A stretch of 64,000 nt of DNA from Mesobacillus subterraneus (GTDB taxonomy: Bacteria; Bacillota; Bacilli; Bacillales; Cytobacillaceae), in assembly GCF_020524355.2 (NCBI RefSeq), contig NZ_CP129019.1:2418001-2482000 (forward strand). Direction: 5' to 3'. Positions within the stretch are counted from its first letter, which is position 1. Every line of letters starts with the position of its first letter. Made by a program: the position numbers and the translations under genes. The notes under the pieces were generated by a model. The model saw nothing but the letters and a program-made list of their open reading frames with translations. It was not told the origin of the DNA and searched no databases. Positions 17,340 through 27,936 of this stretch are shown here, piece by piece.

Positions 17340-19457
17340 TTAAGATTGTTTTTCAGCTTTTTCACGCTGTTCTTTTAATACTGCCTTGCGTGAAAGATTA
17401 ACTCTTCCTTGCTTATCGATTTCAGTGACCTTAACCAGAAGCTCATCTCCCAGCTTAAGGACATCTTCAACTTTTCCTACCCGCTCTTCAGCAAGCTCGG
17501 AAATGTGTACTAAACCGTCTTTTCCAGGGAAGATTTCCACGAACGCACCAAACTTTTCAATGCGGCGGACTTTACCAAGATACATCTCTCCAACTTCGAC
17601 TTCACGGACGATATCTTCAATGATTTTCTTGGCTTTTTGGATCATTTCTTCGTCTACTGAACCAATAAACACCGTACCATCTTGTTCGATATCAATCTTT
17701 ACGCCAGTTTCTTCAATGATTTTATTGATTTGTTTTCCGCTTGGTCCAATGACGTCGCGGATTTTATCCGGCTTGATCCACATCGTAATGATTTTCGGAG
17801 CATATTGTGATAGTTGTTCACGTGGTTCTTTAATAGTTGCAAGCATTGATTCAAGAATATGCATACGGCCTTTTTTCGCCTGTTGTAAAGCTTCCTCAAG
17901 AATCTCACGGGACAATCCATCAATTTTAATATCCATCTGCAGGGCTGTAACACCTTTTGCAGTTCCGGCTACTTTGAAGTCCATGTCACCAAGGTGGTCT
18001 TCCATACCCTGGATATCAGAAAGAATAGAGTAGTGTTCTCCTGATTTGATTAGACCCATTGCGATACCAGCTACCGGTGCTTTAATAGGCACACCAGCAT
18101 CCATCAAAGCTAATGTACTTGCACAAATACTAGCCTGTGAAGTAGATCCATTTGATTCAAGAACTTCAGATACTAGGCGGACTGTATATGGAAAGTCTTT
18201 TTCATTAGGGATAACAGGTTCAAGTGCACGTTCACCGAGAGCACCGTGCCCAATTTCGCGTCGGACTGGTCCGCGAATCGGTCCAGTTTCACCTACAGAG
18301 AATAAAGGGAAATTGTAATGGTGCATAAAACGTTTTTCTTCTTCGATTCCAAGACCATCAAGGATTTGGACATCACCCATTGCTCCAAGTGTACAGATGC
18401 TTAGAGCCTGTGTTTGTCCCCTTGTGAATAACCCTGAACCATGAGTTCGCGGAAGCAACCCTACTTCTGAAGAAAGTGGGCGGATTTCGTCGACTCCACG
18501 GCCGTCTGGACGTACCTTTTCTTCTGTAATCAAGCGGCGGACTTCACCTTTGACGATTTTATCAAGAATCTGTTTCACCATTTTAAGCTGATCTGCATCC
18601 GCTTCCTGCTCTTCATATCGACCAACAACGGTATTTTTCACTTCTTTGATTGCGTCTTCGCGTGCATGCTTTTCTTGTACCTGGATTGCAGCCAGCATGT
18701 CTTGTTCACAAATTCCGCGCACTTCAGCTTCTAATTCTTTATCAATTTCAAAGAGCGTAATTTCGCGCTTCTCTTTACCTACCTGTGCTACGATTTCCTG
18801 TTGGAAAGCAATCAGGCGCTTGATTTCGTCATGTCCGAACATGATCGCTTCAAGCATTACTTCTTCAGGAACTTCATCAGCCCCTGCTTCAACCATGTTG
18901 ATCGCATCCATTGTACCTGCAACGACAAGATGCATATCGCTCTTTTCCGTTTCTTCAACAGATGGATTGATAACGAACTTCCCATCAATCCTTCCTACTG
19001 TAACCCCAGCAATTGGGCCTTCAAACGGAATATCGGAAACACATAAAGCCAGTGATGATCCGAACATTGCAGCCATTTCAGATGAGCAATTCTGATCCAC
19101 ACTCATAACGATGCTGATAACCTGGACATCATTACGGAATCCATCTGCAAATAGAGGACGGATTGGACGGTCGATTAGACGGCTTGCAAGAATAGCTTTT
19201 TCGCTTGGCCGTCCTTCACGCTTAATAAAGCCCCCAGGAATTTTTCCGACAGCATATAGTCTTTCTTCATAGTTAACAGTCAAAGGGAAGAAATCTAAAT
19301 TCTTCGGTTCTTTTGACGCAGTCGCTGTACTCAATACAGCGGTATCTCCATAACGGACAAGGACTGCACCATTTGCCTGCTTTGCAAGCTGTCCAATTTC
19401 AACAGTTAACTTGCGTCCTGCCCAGTCAAAGGAAAAAATTTGTTTTTCTTGTTCCAT
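17340..19457 (-). CDS. pnpA: Polyribonucleotide nucleotidyltransferase (PNPase)
   Basis: Phosphorolytic 3'-5' exoribonuclease of the RNA degradosome, 705 aa, typical length. Two RNase PH-like domains fill roughly residues 10-540; the second contains [14 protein letters not shown] and the [10 protein letters not shown] segment. A KH domain follows with [15 protein letters not shown], then an S1 domain with [24 protein letters not shown] at 19457 has GAGAGGGG upstream. It is downstream of rpsO, separated by a terminator and a dispersed repeat. Confidence 0.98.
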   Translation of the reverse strand: MEQEKQIFSFDWAGRKLTVEIGQLAKQANGAVLVRYGDTAVLSTATASKEPKNLDFFPLTVNYEERLYAVGKIPGGFIKREGRPSEKAILASRLIDRPIRPLFADGFRNDVQVISIVMSVDQNCSSEMAAMFGSSLALCVSDIPFEGPIAGVTVGRIDGKFVINPSVEETEKSDMHLVVAGTMDAINMVEAGADEVPEEVMLEAIMFGHDEIKRLIAFQQEIVAQVGKEKREITLFEIDKELEAEVRGICEQDMLAAIQVQEKHAREDAIKEVKNTVVGRYEEQEADADQLKMVKQILDKIVKGEVRRLITEEKVRPDGRGVDEIRPLSSEVGLLPRTHGSGLFTRGQTQALSICTLGAMGDVQILDGLGIEEEKRFMHHYNFPLFSVGETGPIRGPVRREIGHGALGERALEPVIPNEKDFPYTVRLVSEVLESNGSTSQASICASTLALMDAGVPIKAPVAGIAMGLIKSGEHYSILSDIQGMEDHLGDMDFKVAGTAKGVTALQMDIKIDGLSREILEEALQQAKKGRMHILESMLATIKEPREQLSQYAPKIITMWIKPDKIRDVIGPSGKQINKIIEETGVKIDIEQDGTVFIGSVDEEMIQKAKKIIEDIVREVEVGEMYLGKVRRIEKFGAFVEIFPGKDGLVHISELAEERVGKVEDVLKLGDELLVKVTEIDKQGRVNLSRKAVLKEQREKAEKQS

Positions 19458-19547
19458 GCTTTTTAGCCCCTCTCTAACACTAAATACACCCCGGCTTTGC
19501 CTGGGAATTTATAACTTCATAAGTATTAACTATTACACTTAGATTAG

Positions 19548-19667
19548 TGTCCAGCTCCAACGCTTAGCCAGTTTTTCTCCCCGAAATCGCTCCTCGAGCA
19601 TCTTGCGGGAAACGGTCGCTTTGAGCAGCTCTTGTCCGGGCTGACCATTGCGCTTGCGCTTTTCTTT
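19548..19667 (+). repeat. Degenerate dispersed intergenic element, copy B
   Basis: Begins GTCCAGCTCCAACGC and ends GCTGACCATTGCGCTTGCGC, matching the ends of copy A (46-163) but in the opposite orientation; the middle is diverged. It lies in the 440-bp gap between rpsO and pnpA. A 79-codon open frame across it on the minus strand has no ribosome site or family resemblance and is rejected as a gene. Confidence 0.55.
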
Positions 19668-19868
19668 AAAAGCATATCTTATATCAAATATACCTTTATA
19701 ATGAATGATAAAAACATGAACTAGCCAATCCTGCCTAATTGGATAAGGTTGTCCATTAAGGCAAGCAACGGCTTTCATATAAAAAGTCTTTTATGTTATA
19801 TTATGCTCCAAAAAGGAGCGCTTAATATCAATCAAATGTATGTACGCAACAAAAAAATTGCCTAATAA

Positions 19869-19892
19869 AAAAGCGGGATAAATCCCGCTTTT
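19869..19892 (-). terminator. Terminator after rpsO
   Basis: Stem AAAAGCGGGAT / ATCCCGCTTTT with a 2-nt loop and TTTTTT on the minus strand, directly after the rpsO stop. Confidence 0.92.
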
Positions 19893-19897
19893 ACAGA

Positions 19898-20167
19898 CTA
19901 TCTACGTAGACCAAGCTTGTTGATTAACTCGCGGTAACGAGCAACATCCTTGTTACGAAGGTACGTCAAAAGATTACGACGCTTACCTACCATTTTCAAT
20001 AGACCGCGACGTGAGTGGTGGTCCTTCTTGTGAACGCGCAAGTGATCGTTCAAAGTGTTGATTTCTGCAGTAAGGACAGCGATTTGAACTTCTGGAGATC
20101 CAGTATCACTTTCGTGAGTCTTGAATTCATTGATAAGTTCGTTTTTACGTTCTTTTGTGATTGCCAT
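19898..20167 (-). CDS. rpsO: 30S ribosomal protein S15
   Basis: Small-subunit protein binding the 16S rRNA central domain. The 89 aa contain the conserved [10 protein letters not shown] and [22 protein letters not shown] motifs. The ATG at 20167 is chosen because it has GGAGGTGAAA upstream and gives the family's N-terminus MAITKERK. It has its own promoter and a folded leader. Confidence 0.98.
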   Translation of the reverse strand: MAITKERKNELINEFKTHESDTGSPEVQIAVLTAEINTLNDHLRVHKKDHHSRRGLLKMVGKRRNLLTYLRNKDVARYRELINKLGLRR

Positions 20168-20190
20168 CCGTTTCACCTCCAATTAGTTAT

Positions 20191-20220
20191 CCCCTGTTAC
20201 CGAGCAAGCGTCGGTGACTC
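20191..20220 (-). promoter_or_regulatory. Folded leader of rpsO, candidate S15 autoregulatory site
   Basis: On the minus strand the leader contains a hairpin ACCGA / TCGGT (20199-20215) flanked by GTCGAGT and ACAGGGG. S15 is known to regulate its own mRNA through a leader structure in Geobacillus and related species. The detailed three-way junction is not proven here. Confidence 0.45.
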
Positions 20221-20258
20221 GACTTGCCAAGCAAAGGTTCTTTTTTGATACGTTAATA

Positions 20259-20287
20259 AGAATACATCTTTTTACGACAAAAAGCAA
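20259..20287 (-). promoter_or_regulatory. Sigma-A promoter of rpsO
   Basis: Minus-strand -35 TTGCTT (20282-20287) and -10 TATTCT (20259-20264) at 17-bp spacing, just after the ribF stop. The predicted leader is about 85 nt. Confidence 0.55.
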
Positions 20288-20289
20288 GT

Positions 20290-21243
20290 CTAACCCTTGT
20301 TTTTTTCAAAGTAGAGCAATGCTTCTTGCTTATCTTTTTCGATTTGGGCGACAAGTTGCTGTATTCCCTCGAATTTCCGCTCACTTCTAAGGCGGAGGTG
20401 CCATTCTATCAATGATGATTCCCCGTAGATCTCTTTATTAAAATCGAAGATGTGGACTTCGACTGATGGTTTGTCCTTTTTCTCTCTGTGGAAGGTTGGT
20501 TTGTAGCCGACATTGCAGACACCTTCATGCCATGCGCCTTCAACCTGGATCTTAACGGCGTACACTCCTGTAGGCGGAAGAATGTACTGGTCTTCCATCT
20601 GGACATTAGCCGTCGGAAAACCAATTGTGCGCCCGCGGCGTTCTCCATTTATAACCGTTCCCTTTGTGGTATAAAATCTCCCAAGCAATGCTGGCATCTC
20701 TTCCACTTTCCCATCTCTTAAAAAAGTCCGGATCAAAGTAGAGCTAACCTTGTCTTCTTCTTGAGTGGACAGCTTTGATACTACTGTAAAATCGAATTGA
20801 CCTCTCGAATGGAACTGGATTGTCTCCATATTCCCTTTCCCCATTTTCCCATAAGAATAGTCGAATCCTGCAACGACATGGTGCACATTCAACCCGATGA
20901 TATATTGATCAACAAATTCCTGGGGCAAAAGACTTGAGAATTCAATTGAGAAGTTGACAACAAACAAATAATCCACACCCATATCCCCGATTATGCGAGT
21001 TTTATCATCTAAGGGTGTTATGTATTCCATATGTTGAACGCTTTTTCCAAGAACTACAGAAGGATGAGGATCAAATGTCATCACCGCACTCTTCAGACCT
21101 TTTGTTTCAGCCATTTTTTTTGCTTCTTTGATGACTTGCTGATGCCCTAAGTGCACTCCGTCAAAATAGCCCAATGCCATGACCATCGCCGGAAATCCTT
21201 CTCTTCTATATTCATTAGGATGGTTTAGATTAATCAATTTCAC
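20290..21243 (-). CDS. ribF: Bifunctional riboflavin kinase / FAD synthetase
   Basis: Converts riboflavin to FMN and FAD. The N-terminal nucleotidyltransferase domain has ALGYFDGVHLGHQ (about residues 25-37). The C-terminal kinase domain has GRTIGFPTANV. GTG at 21243 is preferred: AGGTGAG lies 7 nt upstream and the resulting MKLINLNHP N-terminus fits the family, giving 317 aa. An in-frame GTG at 21255 overlaps that ribosome site. B. subtilis calls this gene ribC. Downstream of truB, upstream of rpsO. Confidence 0.94.
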   Translation of the reverse strand: MKLINLNHPNEYRREGFPAMVMALGYFDGVHLGHQQVIKEAKKMAETKGLKSAVMTFDPHPSVVLGKSVQHMEYITPLDDKTRIIGDMGVDYLFVVNFSIEFSSLLPQEFVDQYIIGLNVHHVVAGFDYSYGKMGKGNMETIQFHSRGQFDFTVVSKLSTQEEDKVSSTLIRTFLRDGKVEEMPALLGRFYTTKGTVINGERRGRTIGFPTANVQMEDQYILPPTGVYAVKIQVEGAWHEGVCNVGYKPTFHREKKDKPSVEVHIFDFNKEIYGESSLIEWHLRLRSERKFEGIQQLVAQIEKDKQEALLYFEKNKG

Positions 21244-21329
21244 GATATTACTCACCTTTTCTGACCCAGCTGCTCACTTATAAAAATTATTCGATTATCC
21301 TCTTATCTGTAAAAATAAGCATTAATAGT

Positions 21330-22247
21330 CTACTGCTCATTTCTTAGAACTTTATCAGGCTTCATCACCCCAGGTTTGGTGGGGTGTGCCCTGTAGATTG
21401 CGAGCGCTTTTCCGTCTTCTGTTTCTACTACGATAGGGCCATCAACTCCCTTAAAACCCTCCGGGATCGTAAGCAATGCCCCATTTTTCACTTTCTCTGC
21501 TACTTTATCATTAATGCGATATTTCGGCAAATAAGAAATACCAGCTTCTAATGGGTGCAGAGCAGCTTCAAGATCGCTTTCTTCGGCTAATTTTTCAAGC
21601 TGTCCAAAAGTATAGCAATCCTCAATAGTGAAGTCAGCGGATTGTATTCTAACAAGGGCAGACATATGAGCGGGATAACCCAATTTTTCCCCTATCGTCA
21701 CTGCCAATGTTCGAATGTATGTCCCCTTGCTGCATGATACCCGGAATTTAAAGCTTACATGTTCACCAGTAAATGAATCCCTGTCATCAAGAAGCTCTAT
21801 GCCATAGATCGTGACCTTCCTGGTCGGTCTTTCAACTTCAATCCCTTGTCTCGCGTATTCGTATAATTTTTTCCCGTTTACTTTTACAGCTGAATACATC
21901 GGAGGGGTTTGCTCAATTACGCCCTCCAGCGACTGCAGGACCTGTAGGATTTCGCCTCTCGTTATGAGCCTGTCCACTATTTTTTCTTCGACCTTCTCAC
22001 CTGAAGCATCTTCGGTAGTGGTCGTGAATCCAAGCGTGACTTCACCCTCATACGCCTTTCCTGCATCTGTAATGTATTCAGCAATTTTTGTCGCCTTGCC
22101 AACACAAATTGGCAATACTCCAGTCACATCAGGATCAAGTGTCCCTGTATGTCCTACCTTTCTTGTTTTTAAAAGTTTCCTGAGCTTAAACACACAATCA
22201 TGAGAAGTCATTCCCGCTGGTTTAAATAGAGGCAGAATCCCTTCCAT
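21330..22247 (-). CDS. truB: tRNA pseudouridine(55) synthase
   Basis: Makes the T-loop pseudouridine in tRNAs. The catalytic aspartate is in GHTGTLDPDVTGVLP near residue 40, and the SKGTYIRTLA motif is also present. Length is 305 aa from ATG 22247, preceded by GAGGTAAAGG. A much longer open frame upstream runs through a terminator and is not used. A strong terminator between rbfA and truB means truB-ribF may start a new transcript. Confidence 0.95.
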   Translation of the reverse strand: MEGILPLFKPAGMTSHDCVFKLRKLLKTRKVGHTGTLDPDVTGVLPICVGKATKIAEYITDAGKAYEGEVTLGFTTTTEDASGEKVEEKIVDRLITRGEILQVLQSLEGVIEQTPPMYSAVKVNGKKLYEYARQGIEVERPTRKVTIYGIELLDDRDSFTGEHVSFKFRVSCSKGTYIRTLAVTIGEKLGYPAHMSALVRIQSADFTIEDCYTFGQLEKLAEESDLEAALHPLEAGISYLPKYRINDKVAEKVKNGALLTIPEGFKGVDGPIVVETEDGKALAIYRAHPTKPGVMKPDKVLRNEQ

Positions 22248-22300
22248 TACCTTTACCTCGATTCTTTTATGTATTATTCGTTTTCGACGATTATCGAAAA

Positions 22301-22330
22301 AAATGGATAGACAAAAGTGTCTATCCATTT
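22301..22330 (-). terminator. Terminator after rbfA
   Basis: Perfect 12-bp stem AAATGGATAGAC / GTCTATCCATTT with a 6-nt loop. On the minus strand it runs into TTTTT. It marks the end of the rimP-nusA-infB-rbfA operon. Confidence 0.9.
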
Positions 22331-22370
22331 TCATATCAAGATCAACGATCAAGGCATTATGTCTATCCGG

Positions 22371-22751
22371 TTAATCATTGTCCTTTTCTTGCTCTTCTTC
22401 TCCAGGCTGTTCATCTCTGTGCAGCTCATGGATTAGCGAATTGATACGATTACCATAAGCCATCGTTTCATCAAATTCAAAGATCAGTTCAGGAGTCTTT
22501 CTCAAGCGGATTCGCTGACCAATTTCTGTCCTGATGAAGCCTTTGGCCTTGGCCAATCCTTTAAGAGTGTCTTCCCTCTGTTGTTCGTCGCCTAAAACAG
22601 AGATATACACCTTGGCCTGCTGAAGGTCGCCGGTAACCTCGACATCTGTTACTGTTACGAAACCTACTCGCGGATCCTTGATTTTACGGCTGATGATATC
22701 GCCTATTTCTTTCTTCATTTGTTCGCCAACACGATTTACTCTATGACCCAT
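22371..22751 (-). CDS. rbfA: Ribosome-binding factor A
   Basis: 30S maturation factor with a KH-like fold. The conserved [26 protein letters not shown] and [19 protein letters not shown] segments are all present. ATG at 22751 (126 aa) is favoured because GAGGTGA sits 8-9 nt upstream; a TTG two codons earlier is possible. The acidic C-terminal tail is common in the family. Follows ylxP in the operon. Confidence 0.95.
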   Translation of the reverse strand: MGHRVNRVGEQMKKEIGDIISRKIKDPRVGFVTVTDVEVTGDLQQAKVYISVLGDEQQREDTLKGLAKAKGFIRTEIGQRIRLRKTPELIFEFDETMAYGNRINSLIHELHRDEQPGEEEQEKDND

Positions 22752-22770
22752 TTTCAATCACCTCGTTCTA

Positions 22771-23052
22771 TCAAAGCCATTCTATTTCGGTGATGGTACG
22801 TTCGATCTCTGGAAAAGAATCAATCATTTTCAAGGCATTTTGAAGCTCTCTTTCCGTTGACACCTTTGATGCCGATACGGCTGCAACTGCAATTGTTGTC
22901 CGCTGCCAAACATCGTGATGATCAACTTCAGAAACCGAAATATTGTACTTCTGCTTCAGCCTTGTAATAATCCGTTGCAATACAGCTCTCTTTTCTTTTA
23001 GAGAATGAGCATCATAGATGATGCACTCACAGGCTGCTAAGCCTACTACCAT
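22771..23052 (-). CDS. ylxP: DUF503 protein YlxP
   Basis: A 93-residue alpha/beta protein of the DUF503 family, with the family signature HSLKEKRAVLQRI near residues 16-28 and a final EIEWL. Function not established; its constant place between infB and rbfA suggests a link to ribosome assembly. Its ATG overlaps the infB stop by one base (TAATG). Confidence 0.9.
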   Translation of the reverse strand: MVVGLAACECIIYDAHSLKEKRAVLQRIITRLKQKYNISVSEVDHHDVWQRTTIAVAAVSASKVSTERELQNALKMIDSFPEIERTITEIEWL

Positions 23053-25331
23053 TAACGTTCCACTTCTTCCATGATATATGCTTCAATAACGTCGCCTTCC
23101 TTGACGTCTTTAAAGTTTTTAATGGTAATACCGCATTCATACCCCTGAGCTACTTCTTTAGCATCATCCTTGAAGCGTTTTAATGCATCAACTTCCCCTT
23201 CAAAGATGACGACTCCGTCACGGATCAAACGAACGCCGCTGTCACGGGTGATTTTCCCATCCGTCACATATGAACCGGCAATTGTTCCAATCTTTGATAC
23301 TTTAAAGGTCTGGCGGACTTCAGCCTGGCCAATGATCTTTTCAGCATAAACTGGATCAAGCATGCCCTTCATCGCTGATTCGATTTCTTCGATCACTTTG
23401 TAGATAATGCGGTGAAGTCGGATATCGACGCTCTCTGATTCTGCAGCGCGCTTGGCATTATTGTCCGGACGGACGTTGAAGCCGATAACGATACCGTTAG
23501 AAGCTGCTGCAAGTGTGATGTCAGACTCATTGATCGCACCAACACCAGTGTGAATAATTCTTACATTTACACCTTCCACATCCAGTTTTTGCAATGCTGC
23601 TGCAAGTGCTTCAACTGAACCTTGGACGTCGGCTTTGATAATTAGATTTAGGTCTTTCATTTCCCCTTGTTTCATGTGTTCAAACAAAGTATCAAGGCTT
23701 ACGCGGGCTTTTTCGCTTCTTTGTGCCTGAACAGCCTGCTGTGAACGGATTTCTCCAACCTGGCGGGCAGTTTTTTCATCATCGAATACGACAAAACGAT
23801 CGCCTGCTTGGGGAACATCGTTCAAACCTGTGATTTCTACTGGAGCTGAAGGACCTGCATCTTTAACACGGCGGCCTAAATCATTTACCATTGCACGAAC
23901 ACGTCCATAGGTATTGCCCACTACTATAGGATCACCTATTTTCAGTGTACCGTTTTGGACAAGCAATGTAGCAACAGAGCCGCGGCCTTTATCAAGCTGG
24001 GCTTCGATTACAGTACCGATAGCATTGCGATCAGGGTTTGCCTTATATTCTTCAACTTCACCAACTAGCAAAATCATTTCCAGCAGGTTATCTAATCCTT
24101 CTCCTGTCAAGGCAGAAATCGGAACAAAAACTGTTTCGCCGCCCCATGCCTCAGGAACAAGACCGTATTCAGTCAGCTCTTGCATAACACGATCCGGATT
24201 TGCAGTCGGTTTATCCATTTTATTAACAGCTACGATAATAGGAACATTGGCAGCTTTCGCATGGTTCAATGCTTCTACAGTCTGAGGCTTTACACCATCA
24301 TCAGCAGCTACAACCAGGATAGTGATATCAGTAATCTTTGCCCCACGAGCACGCATTGTAGTGAAAGCTGCGTGACCAGGTGTATCAAGGAATGTGATTT
24401 TTTTGCCGTTCTCTTCAACCTGGTATGCACCAATGTGCTGCGTGATGCCGCCTGCTTCTCCTGCAGTCACTTTCGTGTTGCGGATTGAATCAAGCAAGGT
24501 TGTTTTACCATGGTCAACGTGACCCATAATCGTTACAACTGATGGTCTTTCAATCATGGATGCTTCATCATCTTCTGTGAAATAAACTTCAAGGTCAGTT
24601 GTGTCAATCTTGATTTCTTCTTCAACTTCTACACCGTAATCAGTTGCAATCAGTTCAATTGCATCCTTATCAAGGTCCTGGTTGATCGTAGCCATGACAC
24701 CAAGCATAAATAGCTTTTTGATGATTTCAGAAGGCTCACGATTAAGCTTCTTGGCTAATTCAGCTACTGTCAATGATTCGCTGAAAGTGATCTTTGAAGG
24801 AAGCTCCTTAACCTTCTTAGGCTGTTGTGGAGCCTGTTGCTGATTCTGTCTGCCCTTATTCTGGTTTTGCTGGTTTCTATTCTTGTTTTGTTTATTCTTG
24901 TTGTTTTTGTTGAAAGGCTGGGAGTTCCCAGGCTTTTTAGCAGCAGCTGAAGTTTTCACCTTCTCAGGAGTTGTTGCACGACGCTCGTCGTCTGAAAAAG
25001 CACTAGCTGTTGTCTTAAGCTGAGCTTTTGGCTGTGCCTGGTTGTTATTTTGCTGGTTTTGGGATTGATTGCGATTCTGTCCCTGGTTAGGCTTTTGGCC
25101 TTGGTTGCGGTTCTGGGATTGTTTCTGTCCCTGCGAAGCCTTTTGCTGGTTTTGCTGTTGCGGCTTCTCTTCTTTTTTAATAAAAACAGTGTCAAGCTTC
25201 TTCACGGTATCATCTTCCATGGCAGTCATGTGGTTAGAAACCTCTATGTTCATTTCTTTTAATTTTATAATCACGTCTTTACTCGATAAATTATGCTTCT
25301 TTGCATATTCATAAACGCGTGTTTTACTCAT
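23052..25331 (-). CDS. infB: Translation initiation factor IF-2
   Basis: GTPase that places initiator tRNA on the 30S subunit; 759 aa. The N-terminal IF2-N motif ([16 protein letters not shown]) is followed by a Gln/Asn/Lys low-complexity stretch (about 50-175) and a second IF2-N motif ([19 protein letters not shown]). The G domain has [10 protein letters not shown] near residue 270, DTPGHAAF and NKMD, then domains II-IV. ATG at 25331 has GGGGGTGAAG upstream. The Q/N-rich block is strikingly poor in hydrophobic residues. Confidence 0.98.
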   Translation of the reverse strand: MSKTRVYEYAKKHNLSSKDVIIKLKEMNIEVSNHMTAMEDDTVKKLDTVFIKKEEKPQQQNQQKASQGQKQSQNRNQGQKPNQGQNRNQSQNQQNNNQAQPKAQLKTTASAFSDDERRATTPEKVKTSAAAKKPGNSQPFNKNNKNKQNKNRNQQNQNKGRQNQQQAPQQPKKVKELPSKITFSESLTVAELAKKLNREPSEIIKKLFMLGVMATINQDLDKDAIELIATDYGVEVEEEIKIDTTDLEVYFTEDDEASMIERPSVVTIMGHVDHGKTTLLDSIRNTKVTAGEAGGITQHIGAYQVEENGKKITFLDTPGHAAFTTMRARGAKITDITILVVAADDGVKPQTVEALNHAKAANVPIIVAVNKMDKPTANPDRVMQELTEYGLVPEAWGGETVFVPISALTGEGLDNLLEMILLVGEVEEYKANPDRNAIGTVIEAQLDKGRGSVATLLVQNGTLKIGDPIVVGNTYGRVRAMVNDLGRRVKDAGPSAPVEITGLNDVPQAGDRFVVFDDEKTARQVGEIRSQQAVQAQRSEKARVSLDTLFEHMKQGEMKDLNLIIKADVQGSVEALAAALQKLDVEGVNVRIIHTGVGAINESDITLAAASNGIVIGFNVRPDNNAKRAAESESVDIRLHRIIYKVIEEIESAMKGMLDPVYAEKIIGQAEVRQTFKVSKIGTIAGSYVTDGKITRDSGVRLIRDGVVIFEGEVDALKRFKDDAKEVAQGYECGITIKNFKDVKEGDVIEAYIMEEVER

Positions 25332-25350
25332 ATCTTCACCCCCGCTAGAA

Positions 25351-25653
25351 TTAATCGAGCAACGTCAACAGTTTTTTTGCAAAACCCTCGTCCAACAGGG
25401 CTACTACAACACGTGCTTCCTTGCCGATCGCCTGGCCAAGCTGAAACCGGTCCGGGACCACTTTGTAAGGCACATTATAGGATTTGCACTTGTCGGTAAT
25501 CTTTTTTGTAGTATTTGCGGATGCATCCGCAGAAAGCAAAATGAGTTTCGCCTTCCCGCTTCTGATTTCTTTGACGGAAAGCTCTTCCCCTGAAATAATT
25601 TTCCGTGCTCGATTGGCTAAGCCAAGCAATGACATCCATTGATTTGAGTTCAT
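25351..25653 (-). CDS. ylxQ: L7Ae-family ribosomal-like protein YlxQ
   Basis: A 100-residue L7Ae/L30e/S12e-type RNA-binding protein with the typical [15 protein letters not shown]-terminus and [12 protein letters not shown] core. Relatives bind kink-turn RNA. Cellular role uncertain. Its ATG overlaps the ylxR stop by one base. Located between nusA/ylxR and infB. Confidence 0.9.
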   Translation of the reverse strand: MNSNQWMSLLGLANRARKIISGEELSVKEIRSGKAKLILLSADASANTTKKITDKCKSYNVPYKVVPDRFQLGQAIGKEARVVVALLDEGFAKKLLTLLD

Positions 25654-25940
25654 CAGGATTGTCTGCTCTCCTTTTCGATGAGGTCATTCAACTCATCGTA
25701 TAATGCATCGTCCACTTGAGTTTCAAGCTGCTTGGACAATATGTTTCGTTTCTTTGCTAATTGCACTGCTTCTTTATCTTTAGAAAGATAAGCGCCCCGT
25801 CCTGATTTTTTGCCTGTCAGGTCGATGGAGACTTCTCCTTCCTTGGAGCGAACGATGCGAACTAGTTCTTTTTTCGGTCTCATTTCACCGGTAGCGACAC
25901 ATTTTCGCATAGGAACCTTTTTGCGGCTGTTCACGATCAT
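25653..25940 (-). CDS. rnpM: RNase P modulator RnpM (YlxR)
   Basis: A small basic protein of the YlxR/DUF448 family, reported in B. subtilis to bind and inhibit the RNase P RNA. The family motifs [17 protein letters not shown] and GRGAYLS are intact. The annotated ATG gives 95 aa; a GTG two codons later (25934, 93 aa) has better spacing from GAGGTG and gives the usual N-terminus, so it may be the true start. In the nusA-ylxR-ylxQ-infB cluster. Confidence 0.88.
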   Translation of the reverse strand: MIVNSRKKVPMRKCVATGEMRPKKELVRIVRSKEGEVSIDLTGKKSGRGAYLSKDKEAVQLAKKRNILSKQLETQVDDALYDELNDLIEKESRQS

Positions 25941-25950
25941 TCACCTCACC

Positions 25951-27060
25951 TTAATCGATGTCTTCATCTTCAAAATTGTCATCTGCAGTTAAGAGCGGCT
26001 CATTGTCACGAGGATAAATCCCGGAATCCCTTGCCTCAGTTTCTGCTTTGATGTCAATCTTCCAACCAGTCAATTTAGCAGCAAGTCGCGCATTTTGCCC
26101 GCGTTTTCCAATTGCAAGCGATAGCTGGTAATCAGGAACAATAACCGTAGTCGCTTTTTCTTCTTCGTTGACAATGACATCAAGAACCTTGGATGGGCTC
26201 AACGCGTTGGCAACAAATACGACTGGGTCTTCAGACCATTTCACGATATCGATTTTTTCACCCTTAAGCTCGTTGACGACAGCCTGGACACGGTTTCCAC
26301 GAGGTCCTACACAAGAACCAACTGGATCCACTTCTTGATTGTCTGAGTGAACAGAGATCTTAGAGCGGTCCCCTGCTTCACGCGCCACTGATTTAATTTC
26401 AACAGTTCCATCATAAATCTCAGGAACTTCAATCTCGAAAAGTCTCTTTAACAGTCCCGGATGAGTTCTGGAAACGAAGATTTGTGGACCTTTAGTGGTT
26501 TTTTCAACCTTGGTGATAAATACTTTGATGCGGTCGTGAGGCTTATAGTGTTCGTTCGGCATCTGTTCATTCGCTGGCAGGATCGCCTCAATTTTCCCAA
26601 GGCTTACATAGATGAACTTAGGATCCTGGCGCTGAACGATACCTGTCATGATATCTTCTTCACGATCAATAAACTCAGAATAGATGATTCCTCTTTCTGC
26701 TTCACGGACACGCTGAGTAACTACCTGCTTGGCAGTCTGCGCAGCGATTCTTCCGAAATCCTTAGGCGTGACTTCAAGTTCAACGACGTCTTCAACCACG
26801 TAATTCGGATTAATTTTCTGTGCTTCTTCTAAAGAAATTTCCAAACGCGGATCGAAAACTTCATCGACAACTTCTTTCCTCGCAAAAACGCGCATGGAAC
26901 CATTGCCAAGGTTTAAATCAATACGGACATTTTGCGCCTGGTTAAAGTTACGGCGATACGCTGAAATAAGCGCTGCCTCGATTGCATCAATTAAGATGTC
27001 TCTGGAAATTCCTTTTTCTTTTTCAAGAATCGTAAGAGCATCCATCAATTCGCTGCTCAT
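25951..27060 (-). CDS. nusA: Transcription termination/antitermination factor NusA
   Basis: RNA polymerase-associated factor of 369 aa. It has an N-terminal domain starting [19 protein letters not shown], an S1 domain (about 135-200) and two KH domains, with [19 protein letters not shown] and [19 protein letters not shown] motifs. It lacks the C-terminal acidic repeats of E. coli NusA, as usual in Bacillus. ATG at 27060 chosen by family alignment and an AAGGGGG upstream; 26 upstream codons are open but unlike any NusA. Confidence 0.97.
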   Translation of the reverse strand: MSSELMDALTILEKEKGISRDILIDAIEAALISAYRRNFNQAQNVRIDLNLGNGSMRVFARKEVVDEVFDPRLEISLEEAQKINPNYVVEDVVELEVTPKDFGRIAAQTAKQVVTQRVREAERGIIYSEFIDREEDIMTGIVQRQDPKFIYVSLGKIEAILPANEQMPNEHYKPHDRIKVFITKVEKTTKGPQIFVSRTHPGLLKRLFEIEVPEIYDGTVEIKSVAREAGDRSKISVHSDNQEVDPVGSCVGPRGNRVQAVVNELKGEKIDIVKWSEDPVVFVANALSPSKVLDVIVNEEEKATTVIVPDYQLSLAIGKRGQNARLAAKLTGWKIDIKAETEARDSGIYPRDNEPLLTADDNFEDEDID

Positions 27061-27263
27061 GAGATATAAATCCCCCTTTTTTACTACCCTACTTGGTAAG
27101 GCTCTTTTCGAAACCCTGCCCTCTGTCCACCAGCTCAAACCTTAAACGTTTTCATCTGCCACCAAGGGAAGGATGATGCTTAAGCATGCTTGAGCTTTTG
27201 CCTAATAATAACAGGTCCGAAACGATCCTTTGATTAATTAACTGAAGATATTTTCTGGACAGA

Positions 27264-27734
27264 TTATGAAAAAGTGACAGCTAGTCTTGCGCTGGCAATC
27301 TTATCAAATGGAATAACGACTGTTTTCTTGCGAGTTTTTATCTTCACATCAACAGTGACAGTTTCCCCATTGTACTCCGTTAAGACCCCTTCAAAAGCCT
27401 TTTCCCCATCGATTGGTTCATAAGTCTTAATGAAGACATTCTTGCCGATTGCTTTTTGATAATCTTTCTCCTTTTTCAGCGGACGTTCTGCACCTGGTGA
27501 GGAGACTTCCAAAAAGTAGTTATGCGGGATTGGATCCATGGCATCGAGCTTTTCGCTAAGGCGCTCACTGACGATGCCGCATTCTTCGATATCAATTCCG
27601 TTGTCCTTATCAATGTATACGCGCAGGAACCAGTTCTTTCCTTCTTTGACATATTCGATGTCTACCAATTCTAGTTCGTTTTCATTTAAGATGGGAGTTA
27701 CTAGCTCTTCCACAACTTCGGTAACCTTGCTCAT
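27264..27734 (-). CDS. rimP: Ribosome maturation factor RimP
   Basis: 30S assembly factor of 156 aa, first gene of the rimP-nusA-infB operon. Family features include [18 protein letters not shown] and [17 protein letters not shown] at 27734 has AAAGGAGGG at good spacing. A 204-bp gap separates it from nusA; it contains an imperfect palindrome GCTTAAGCATGCTTGAGC at about 27178 and nothing else I can support. Confidence 0.95.
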   Translation of the reverse strand: MSKVTEVVEELVTPILNENELELVDIEYVKEGKNWFLRVYIDKDNGIDIEECGIVSERLSEKLDAMDPIPHNYFLEVSSPGAERPLKKEKDYQKAIGKNVFIKTYEPIDGEKAFEGVLTEYNGETVTVDVKIKTRKKTVVIPFDKIASARLAVTFS

Positions 27735-27810
27735 TAAATCCCTCCTTTGACACAACCTCTTTACTTAATCACTATTTGGTTTTTATCCCCGTAAAAGTGC
27801 CTAACAAACA

Positions 27811-27834
27811 AGAAAGAGCGGGTTGCCCCACTCT
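27811..27834 (-). terminator. Terminator after polC
   Basis: Eight-pair stem AGAGTGGG / CCCGCTCT with one wobble and a GCAA loop, then TTCTTGTTT on the minus strand. It lies between polC and rimP, so rimP needs its own promoter; I could not pick a convincing one. Confidence 0.8.
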
Positions 27835-27936
27835 CATCTGCCAGAGATATCCTTAGTATTTCCAATAAAAATATAACATAACCAGATATTTATTGCAAAC
27901 AAACGACAGTTATAGCTTGCCTTACCAAAAGCTAAA

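Noticed and set aside
19539-19778. 79-codon minus-strand frame upstream of pnpA
   Set aside because: It coincides with the dispersed repeat, has no ribosome site and resembles no family.
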